From the NCBI RefSeq assembly GCF_946221465.1, contig NZ_CAMJVP010000223.1:1-5336 (forward strand): a DNA stretch of 5,336 nt, given 5' to 3'. Source of the DNA: an uncultured Aeromicrobium sp. (GTDB lineage Bacteria > Actinomycetota > Actinomycetes > Propionibacteriales > Nocardioidaceae). The notes under the pieces are model-generated. The model ran no database searches, was not told the DNA's origin, and saw nothing but the letters and a program-made list of their open reading frames with translations. The first letter of the stretch is position 1; each line of letters begins with the position of its first letter. Of this stretch, positions 1 to 3,815 are shown piece after piece. The position numbers and the translations under genes are program-made.

Positions 1-9
1 CCCCCGCCG

Positions 10-33
10 ATACACGCTCGCTGGTGCGTGTAT
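10..33. repeat. Inverted repeat just downstream of parB (possible parS or operator half-site pair)
   Basis: ATACACGC (10-17) and GCGTGTAT (26-33) are perfect 8-bp complementary arms around an 8-bp spacer. The right arm abuts the parB stop codon (34-36). The same half-site, CGTGTAT or its complement, recurs at 1514-1520, 1545-1551 and 1581-1587 upstream of parA, so this is more likely a protein-binding site than a chance hairpin. No T-run follows it on the minus strand, which argues against an intrinsic terminator. Sequence to the left is cut off, so I cannot tell whether more copies follow. Binding by the RHH protein of this operon is inference. Confidence 0.5.
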
Positions 34-468
34 TCAGCCGCGCACGGGTCGACCGCGCTGCAGCTGGCCGCTGGCCGCGAACGGCTCCCCGTCGTTGTGC
101 AGCTGCTCACGTCGGATTGACTCGTTCAGCAGCGCGGTCTCGACGAACGCGCTGAAGGACTCGTCTCCTTCGAGATGCGCGGTCGCCTTGTACGTCGCAA
201 CGGCACGGGAGCGGGCATCGGGGTCGATGTACGTGTTGACGCGTGCCTGCTCGCTCTTGGTGGCCGCTGCGGGCTTCCGTGCGGCTTGGGGGCGCCGTGG
301 TGCCGCGGGAGCCTTTGCAGGGCGCTCAGGGGCTGCAGGAGCCGTTTCGGCGGGTGCGGCGGGGGCTGGATCTGTGGTGGGTGCGGGGCGGTTGCGGGCG
401 ATCATGCTCTTCGGGTCGACCTTCCGAGGCGCGAGCCCGGTGATGCCGAGGGGGGCGTCGTCGCTCAT
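34..468 (-). CDS. parB: ParB-like centromere-binding protein, ribbon-helix-helix type
   Basis: This 144-residue protein is the likely DNA-binding partner of the ParA encoded just upstream; in such systems it coats the plasmid centromere and stimulates the ParA ATPase. Residues about 1-28 are polar. Residues 29-72 are rich in Ala, Pro and Arg/Lys and look disordered. From about 76 the sequence fits a ribbon-helix-helix fold: a strand (RVNTYI, 76-81), a first helix (about 83-97), a turn with Gly-Asp, and a second helix (about 103-122). This is the arrangement of small partner proteins of type Ib partition systems, such as TP228 ParG and pCXC100 ParB, and not of HTH ParB/Spo0J proteins. The ATG overlaps the parA stop as ATGA, and GGAAGGA (477-483) lies 8 nt upstream, so both coupled and independent initiation are possible. 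The family is assigned by fold pattern and neighbourhood, not by alignment. Confidence 0.8.
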   Translation of the reverse strand: MSDDAPLGITGLAPRKVDPKSMIARNRPAPTTDPAPAAPAETAPAAPERPAKAPAAPRRPQAARKPAAATKSEQARVNTYIDPDARSRAVATYKATAHLEGDESFSAFVETALLNESIRREQLHNDGEPFAASGQLQRGRPVRG

Positions 469-1466
469 GCGTGTGTTCCTTCCAGCTCGGGGTGGGATTC
501 GGCGGCGATGAGCCGGTCGTTGATCTCCTGCGCGATCGCTCGAAGATCGCCGGCGACTGAGCCGGCAGTTGAGCTCGTCAGCTGCTTGTTCTTCAACTCA
601 CCGCTGCGGATCTTCCACCAGGCGATGCCTGCCTTGGCTTCGTCCTTGGCGCGCACGTCGAGCTCGTAGGCGAGGAGACCGGCGTTACGTGCCTGGCTCG
701 CGACGGCTTCGCTGTGACGAACCGTCCGGTGGAAGACGATGTCTCGGCCGATACCGTTGTCGTCTCCGACGCCGAACATCTCGTCGAGCGCGTGGCGGGC
801 GTCCTTCTCCGCGTTGCGGATGTGCACGGCGCCGTCCTTGCGCGCCGTGGCGGTGCCGACGTCGGTGAGGACGACGCCCAGCAGGTCGATGTCGCGGTTG
901 ACGTCGAGGACCTGGTCGATGCGCTCGGCGACCTTGGCGACGCCCTTGATGCTGGACATGTCGGTCTTGCTGGGCACGAGCACCCATCGCGCGGCGGACA
1001 GAGCCGCCAGCTGCAGCACGCCGTCTCCCGGCGGGCAGTCGAGGAAGATGAAGTCGTAGTCGCCGGCGACGGGCTCGAGGATCCGTGCGAGGGCGAGCTT
1101 GGCGCCCGTGGGGTTGCGTCCCATCTCCGCGCTCAGCGCGGCGGTGACGTTGTGCAGCGCTCCCCCGCCGGCCCATACGTCGAGGTTGGGCCTGACGTCG
1201 GTGATCGCCTGGACGGTGCCTCCGAACATCATGGCCTTGGCGAGCGACTCCCCCCCGTCGTTGCGTTCGTCGTCCGAGTAACCGAGGTCGTCCTCGAGGT
1301 TCCCCTGCGGGTCCAGGTCGACGAGGAGTACTCGGGCGCCGGCGAGGGCGAAGTATCCACCGACGTTCGAGACGAGGGTCGTCTTCCCGACTCCCCCCTT
1401 CAGGCTCTCGATAGCTAGGACTCTGCTGAGCAAGTCGTGGTCGACCACGTGTCCCTGAGCTGCCAC
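465..1466 (-). CDS. parA: ParA-type partition ATPase
   Basis: This 333-residue deviant-Walker (MinD/ParA superfamily) ATPase segregates plasmid copies by ATP-dependent nucleoid binding, released by its ParB partner. The deviant Walker A is KGGVGKTT at residues 23-30 with the signature first lysine. The A' motif is VLLVDLDPQGN (46-56), and Walker B is FIFLDCPPG with Asp143. There is no DNA-binding domain before Walker A, as in type Ib proteins, but 333 residues is long for that class; the extra length lies after the Walker B region. I chose the GTG at 1464-1466 because GGAGG (1475-1479) sits 8 nt upstream. The reading frame stays open upstream into rep, but that stretch is the repeat array and lacks a ribosome site; an in-frame ATG at 1521-1523 falls inside the operator palindrome. 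It forms an operon with parB (4-bp overlap). Confidence 0.93.
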   Translation of the reverse strand: MAAQGHVVDHDLLSRVLAIESLKGGVGKTTLVSNVGGYFALAGARVLLVDLDPQGNLEDDLGYSDDERNDGGESLAKAMMFGGTVQAITDVRPNLDVWAGGGALHNVTAALSAEMGRNPTGAKLALARILEPVAGDYDFIFLDCPPGDGVLQLAALSAARWVLVPSKTDMSSIKGVAKVAERIDQVLDVNRDIDLLGVVLTDVGTATARKDGAVHIRNAEKDARHALDEMFGVGDDNGIGRDIVFHRTVRHSEAVASQARNAGLLAYELDVRAKDEAKAGIAWWKIRSGELKNKQLTSSTAGSVAGDLRAIAQEINDRLIAAESHPELEGTHA

Positions 1467-1474
1467 TCGCTCAT

Positions 1475-1479
1475 CCTCC
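1475..1479 (-). promoter_or_regulatory. Ribosome binding site that fixes the parA start
   Basis: The minus strand reads GGAGG, then 8 nt, then GTG (1466-1464). This decides for the GTG start over the longer open frame that runs upstream through the repeats. The ATG directly abutting GGAGG is out of frame with parA. Confidence 0.75.
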
Positions 1480-1510
1480 AGCGTTAATGACGGGATTCCC
1501 GTTGTTGCAC

Positions 1511-1536
1511 GTAATACACGCATTCGCGTGTTTAAC
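1511..1536. promoter_or_regulatory. Inverted repeat at the predicted parA transcription start (operator candidate)
   Basis: GTAATACACGC (1511-1521) and GCGTGTTTAAC (1526-1536) are complementary at 9 of 11 positions around the 4-bp spacer ATTC. The central ACACGC/GCGTGT arms are perfect. The site covers the start point expected from the -10 box at 1538-1543, where a bound repressor would block transcription. Autoregulation by the RHH ParB-like protein is inference from known partition operons. Confidence 0.5.
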
Positions 1537-1537
1537 G

Positions 1538-1567
1538 AATATAACGTGTATCCCGTCGTTGACGCAA
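1538..1567 (-). promoter_or_regulatory. Predicted promoter of the parA-parB operon
   Basis: On the minus strand, TTGCGT (1567-1562) and TATATT (1543-1538) form -35 and -10 boxes separated by 18 bp. Transcription would start near 1531, giving a leader of about 65 nt before the parA GTG. The promoter sits wholly within the 18-bp repeat array, so any protein binding the repeats would also control parAB. Confidence 0.6.
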
Positions 1568-1609
1568 TATCCGGTATCAGCGTGTATCCCGTTTTTACTG
1601 TTATTGCCG

Positions 1610-2983
1610 TTATTGGCGGTTGGCGACCAGGTGGAGCTGCTCGGCGATGGGTGTGGGGAGCGTGGTGGACGGGCTCGCGACACGCGCGTGCTGGCCCTGG
1701 AGCTCGACCGTGAGCACATGGGTGCCGTACTCCCAGCGGGCACACTTGCGGGTCGGATCGTGAGACGGGATCCAGCAGGCCTCGACGAGGAGCCGTTCCA
1801 GGATCGTGATGTCGCCGACGAGCTCCTGAAGCTCTCTGGACTGCTGGTGCAGGGGGGAGGGGCCGACGAGCGTGGTGACGAGCGTCTTGATCGCGTGGAC
1901 GCGTGATGCGGTCGATGAGTTCCTGCGTCGGGTGGGGGAGCGGTGGTGCTCTGCGAAGAAGGCCGCGCGAGCTGCTTCCGCGGCCTTGAGCGCTTCTGCC
2001 TCCTCGGCCGCCCTGGTCCGGGCCTCGTCGGCGGCGACGGTGCGCGCCTTGACGCGTTCTTCCTGTTCCCGCAGCTGGCGTTCGTGCCGGGTCTCGCCGT
2101 GCGTGAAGGCCTGCAGCTTTCCGAGCATCCAGGCGAAGTGCGCGAGCCGATCGCGCTTGTCGGCGTTGTCGAGCGGACGGATCCGTGCGGCGGCGAGTGT
2201 GTCGTCGAGCTCGGCGCGCAGTGTCTCGAGCGTGTAGCGGTCAGGCGTGATCCGGTGACGTTCGAGGATGTTGCACAGCTGCCCGATGTGGCGGGCGCCG
2301 TAGAGAGCACCCGGCGTGGTGGCGGGCCCGGGGGTGTGCAGGCCGTAGTTGCGAGCGATTCTCCAAGCGAACTCCTGCAGCGCGATCGGGCGAGGCGACC
2401 TCGGGGGCTGGGGGCGAGATCGACTCTTTCGTCTCAGCTTCGGCCGCGGAGCGGCCGTCTCGCGCGCTGGGGCGCGCGTTGGTGACCATCTCTGATCGTG
2501 AGATTCCTCAAGAACTGAACCGCTGCGCGGTAGGTGGAAACTCTCCACAGGCCGGCTGGGTTCGGGGATGGTCATGGCGCGCACGGATGCTGCGGCCTCC
2601 TGGTATCCACCGTGCGCGCGCTTGGCCTGCCGACGCTCGGCGGGGGAGAGGTGCCGACCCATGACGACCGTCACGGCGAGGCCGAGCTTCTCCAGTAGCC
2701 GCCTGGCGGTGCCGACGGTGCGATCGGACATGCCCAGCTGCCGGGCGACGGACGCATGGGAGGTGGTGACGCCGCGGCCGGTGAGCCGGTCTGCGCACTG
2801 CGCGTCCATCTGCGCGACACGCAGCACCGTGTCGGCCGAGATCTTCACCTTCCCGCGCAGCTGTTCACCGCGCGTCGACGCGAGCATGCGACGGACCAGA
2901 GCAAGCCATGACGTCGGCGACTGCCAGGCCACAATCCGGCTGTAGGCACCGTCAGCGACGGGCAGAGACCAGGAACGGGACAA
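1610..2983 (-). CDS. Putative plasmid replication initiator with helix-turn-helix domain
   Basis: This protein of about 457 residues is probably the plasmid Rep. With the TTG start at 2983, residues about 20-35 (WQSPTSWLALVRRM) are followed by a helix-turn-helix at about 72-103 (SVARQLGMSDRTVGTARRLLEKLGL). Conserved-looking blocks HLPRSG (about 150) and SPTRA (about 167) come next, then a basic Pro/Arg linker (172-200). The C-terminal half carries a highly charged Glu/Ala/Arg helix, probably a coiled coil, at about 300-345. The general pattern recalls HTH replication proteins of actinobacterial plasmids, but I cannot name a family. There is no relaxase or primase motif. The start is uncertain: TTG at 2983 has GGAG 6 nt upstream (2990-2993), while GTG at 2932 would shorten it by 17 residues. 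The frame stays open to 3349, but codon use upstream of about 3000 is not coding-like. It is followed by the iteron array and parA, which supports a Rep role. Confidence 0.65.
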   Translation of the reverse strand: MSRSWSLPVADGAYSRIVAWQSPTSWLALVRRMLASTRGEQLRGKVKISADTVLRVAQMDAQCADRLTGRGVTTSHASVARQLGMSDRTVGTARRLLEKLGLAVTVVMGRHLSPAERRQAKRAHGGYQEAAASVRAMTIPEPSRPVESFHLPRSGSVLEESHDQRWSPTRAPARETAAPRPKLRRKSRSRPQPPRSPRPIALQEFAWRIARNYGLHTPGPATTPGALYGARHIGQLCNILERHRITPDRYTLETLRAELDDTLAAARIRPLDNADKRDRLAHFAWMLGKLQAFTHGETRHERQLREQEERVKARTVAADEARTRAAEEAEALKAAEAARAAFFAEHHRSPTRRRNSSTASRVHAIKTLVTTLVGPSPLHQQSRELQELVGDITILERLLVEACWIPSHDPTRKCARWEYGTHVLTVELQGQHARVASPSTTLPTPIAEQLHLVANRQ

Positions 2984-3160
2984 GGGAGGCTCCGGCGAAG
3001 CTGCCCCAGCCCCTGTGGCCGGCGTAGGCGAGGCAAGGGGGCGCCTCCACCTGTGCACACCAGCGCCACACGGCGACGGCGGGGCAGCCGTGCTAGAGCG
3101 ATTGCGTGCGGGCCTGCTCAGGCAGGTGCAGATCCCCTCGGGTGCACTAGAAGAAGCCGT

Positions 3161-3195
3161 CTGAGGGGTCAGCCCAGCGAACGACGGGCTCTCAG
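3161..3195. repeat. Bulged hairpin in the rep leader
   Basis: CTGAG (3161-3165) pairs with CTCAG (3191-3195), and AGCCC (3171-3175) pairs with GGGCT (3186-3190). A 5-nt bulge (3166-3170) and a 10-nt loop remain. It could form in either strand's RNA. Role unknown. Confidence 0.35.
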
Positions 3196-3196
3196 G

Positions 3197-3240
3197 CGAA
3201 ATCTGCTTGCATTTTTCTTGCAAACTGCTTGCAGATTTCG
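3197..3240. repeat. Three TTGCA repeats phased at 11 bp inside a 10-bp inverted repeat
   Basis: CGAAATCTGC (3197-3206) and GCAGATTTCG (3231-3240) are perfect inverted arms. Between and overlapping them, TTGCA occurs at 3207, 3218 and 3229, exactly 11 bp apart, so the three sites face the same side of the helix. CTGCTTGCA is repeated in full at 3203-3211 and 3225-3233. This is a good candidate binding site for Rep or another regulator upstream of rep. An 11-bp period is incompatible with a repeated peptide, which supports the region being non-coding. Confidence 0.55.
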
Positions 3241-3274
3241 GCTGTGAATGCTGTGCATATATATGTGCTTGAGC

Positions 3275-3280
3275 TACGAT
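3275..3280 (+). promoter_or_regulatory. Possible -10 box for a plus-strand (antisense) transcript
   Basis: TACGAT fits the TANNNT pattern of actinobacterial -10 elements and would start RNA near 3287, within the complement of the Shine-Dalgarno at 3285-3295. I see no convincing -35 box 16-19 bp upstream, so this is tentative. The case rests on the strong terminator downstream, which requires some plus-strand promoter. Confidence 0.3.
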
Positions 3281-3284
3281 GGGG

Positions 3285-3295
3285 TCACCTCCTCC
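3285..3295 (-). promoter_or_regulatory. Consensus Shine-Dalgarno without a normal start codon
   Basis: The minus strand reads GGAGGAGGTGA, a full match to the 16S rRNA anti-Shine-Dalgarno. No ATG, GTG or TTG lies at normal distance downstream. The codon at the ideal distance is ATC (3280-3278), which is in frame with rep. The GTG overlapping the element opens only four codons before TAG. It may serve an atypical start, a leader peptide or a regulatory ribosome stand-by site, or be the target of the putative antisense RNA. Confidence 0.4.
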
Positions 3296-3385
3296 AGCGC
3301 GGTTGAGGGCACAACAAAAGTCCGGGTTGCCTCCCGGCGAATACGACAAGAGCTGCGACCGGCAAGTCGCGAATCTTGAAGGACT

Positions 3386-3395
3386 AGTTCGAACT
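3386..3395. repeat. Perfect 10-bp palindrome AGTTCGAACT
   Basis: AGTTCGAACT is fully self-complementary. A related element, AGTTCGGAAC, lies at 3415-3424, 29 bp further on, overlapping the next palindrome. The site lies in the presumed antisense RNA and rep leader. It may be a binding site or a hairpin seed. Confidence 0.35.
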
Positions 3396-3406
3396 GGACG
3401 TCGGCA

Positions 3407-3418
3407 AACTGATCAGTT
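3407..3418. repeat. Perfect 12-bp palindrome AACTGATCAGTT
   Basis: AACTGATCAGTT is fully self-complementary and lies 11 bp from the palindrome at 3386-3395, upstream (plus sense) of the terminator. Function unknown. Confidence 0.35.
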
Positions 3419-3434
3419 CGGAACCACAGAGACC

Positions 3435-3469
3435 TGGACCCCTCGCTTCGGCGGGGGGTCCACCTTTTT
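3435..3469 (+). terminator. Strong intrinsic terminator, 12-bp stem with TTCG tetraloop
   Basis: The outer T-A pair (3435/3462) and 11 further pairs (3436-3446 with 3451-3461, one of them T-G) enclose the loop TTCG (3447-3450) closed by C-G, the extra-stable UUCG tetraloop arrangement. Five T residues follow at 3465-3469. The T-run lies on the plus-strand side only; the minus strand has no T-run after the stem. The stem lies right after the stop of the copG-like gene, whose TAA (3470-3468) overlaps the T-run. Confidence 0.8.
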
Positions 3470-3668
3470 AAGCCGTGTCGATAGGCAACTCCCCGTCGCG
3501 TGAGAGCGGGGGCACCCATGGGGGGATGCCCTGGTCTGTGAGCTCGAGATGCTCCACCACCGATTCGAAGAAGAGAGCGGCGGAGAGACCAGAACGGGCG
3601 GCGATCGCCTCGAAACGATCCTTGCTGGCTTCTTCTACGGTGTAGGTGAGGGCGACCGGCTTGATCAT
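3468..3668 (-). CDS. CopG-like ribbon-helix-helix protein (putative copy-number repressor)
   Basis: This small protein of 66 residues begins with a strand-like stretch (KPVALTYTV) followed by two helices (about 13-27 and 29-44) separated by a Ser-Gly-Leu-Ser turn. This is the layout of a CopG/Arc-type RHH DNA-binding protein that acts as a dimer. A Pro/Trp-rich tail (IPPWVPP) and an acidic end follow. I chose ATG 3668 because third codon positions are strongly G/C from there on but not between 3728 and 3668, where the extension is Arg-rich and low in complexity. ATG 3728 (86 aa) is the alternative. The ribosome site is weak (GAGAG). Position upstream of rep, with a palindrome in its promoter region, suggests an autorepressor of rep expression; a role alongside the upstream transfer gene is also possible. 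Confidence 0.6.
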   Translation of the reverse strand: MIKPVALTYTVEEASKDRFEAIAARSGLSAALFFESVVEHLELTDQGIPPWVPPLSRDGELPIDTA

Positions 3669-3732
3669 CGTGCCGCGCTCTCGACGTCGAACCGCACGCC
3701 GCGGTCGGTCGGAAGAAACGTCGGTCATGCGT

Positions 3733-3753
3733 ACAGTAAAGCCCAGTACTGGG
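3733..3753 (-). promoter_or_regulatory. Palindromic operator and -10 box upstream of the copG-like gene
   Basis: CCCAGTACTGGG (3742-3753) is a perfect 12-bp palindrome. On the minus strand TACTGT (3738-3733) follows 3 bp later and may be a -10 box, placing transcription start near 3726, so the palindrome would occupy the spacer between -35 and -10. The -35 is poor. Autorepression by the RHH protein would fit, but is inferred. Confidence 0.45.
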
Positions 3754-3767
3754 ATTAACTCCATAGG

Positions 3768-3785
3768 GCGACACCCGCGTGTCGC
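3768..3785. repeat. Hairpin downstream of the FtsK-like gene
   Basis: GCGACAC (3768-3774) and GTGTCGC (3779-3785) are perfect 7-bp arms around a 4-nt loop, 30 bp past the stop of the translocase gene. No T-run follows on the minus strand, so it is at best a weak terminator or a transcript-stabilising 3' hairpin. Confidence 0.4.
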
Positions 3786-3815
3786 AATTCTCCTTGCCAG
3801 CGGTAGCCACGTAGG

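Larger units (their letters stand above)
1491..1616. repeat. Array of seven degenerate 18-bp direct repeats (iterons) between rep and parA
   Basis: Cut in steps of 18 from 1491, the plus strand gives units starting at 1491, 1509, 1527, 1545, 1563, 1581 and 1599. The approximate consensus is CGTGTATCCCGTTGTTGA. The units at 1545 and 1581 are closest (CGTGTATCCCGT identical). Those at 1491 and 1599 share the second half, including CCGT. Those at 1509, 1527 and 1563 are weak, though most units keep CG at positions 10-11. The array overlaps the last codons of rep (stop at 1610-1612) and ends 24 bp before parA. It is visibly AT-richer than the flanking genes. Such arrays act as plasmid origin iterons bound by Rep or as centromeres bound by ParB; the sequence alone does not decide which. 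Confidence 0.75.
2984..3467. other. Gene-free leader region between copG-like gene and rep
   Basis: I see no convincing coding sequence in this stretch of nearly 500 bp. The minus-strand reading frame continuous with rep is open as far as 3349, but its third codon positions lose the strong G/C preference seen in rep, and its predicted peptide is low-quality Ser/Ala/Pro-rich sequence. From right to left it holds a plus-strand terminator, two palindromes, a consensus Shine-Dalgarno, an AT-rich palindrome (CATATATATG, 3256-3265), an 11-bp phased repeat and a bulged hairpin. This concentration of structure fits a replication control region and possibly the origin. Confidence 0.6.
3287..3469 (+). 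ncRNA. Putative counter-transcribed RNA opposite the rep leader
   Basis: A strong intrinsic terminator at 3435-3469 points rightward, although every accepted gene in the window points leftward, so a plus-strand transcript must end there if the terminator is real. No credible plus-strand protein precedes it. A start near 3287 would give an RNA of roughly 180 nt containing several hairpins (arms 3355-3359/3366-3370, palindromes 3386-3395 and 3407-3418) and complementary to the rep leader. In plasmids with a copG / rep arrangement such RNAs lower Rep synthesis. The 5' end is a guess; the 3' end is well supported. Confidence 0.45.

Noticed and set aside
1353..1361. GTATCCACC, similar to a DnaA box (again at 2603-2611)
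   Set aside because: Each copy has two mismatches to TTATCCACA, they are isolated, and they lie inside coding sequence, so chance is the likely explanation.
714..1418. Plus-strand open reading frame of 234 codons
   Set aside because: It is antisense to parA, whose Walker motifs and ribosome site are clear; the predicted peptide is Val/Asp/Gly-rich, as expected from the complement of a high-GC gene.
1491..1616. CRISPR-like array
   Set aside because: The 18-bp units are contiguous and degenerate, with no unique spacers and no cas genes nearby.
1467..1745. N-terminal extension of parA upstream to 1745
   Set aside because: This would translate the 18-bp repeat array and overlap rep. It has no ribosome site, whereas GTG 1466 has GGAGG at a good distance.
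3169..3258. 29-codon minus-strand ORF starting in the AT-rich palindrome
   Set aside because: The strong Shine-Dalgarno lies nearly 30 nt upstream of its ATG, too far, and the frame overlaps the phased repeats.
3279..3503. Possible 74-codon plus-strand gene ending near the terminator
   Set aside because: It reads through the terminator stem, has no ribosome site, and has a composition unlike a protein. A non-coding RNA is the better explanation.
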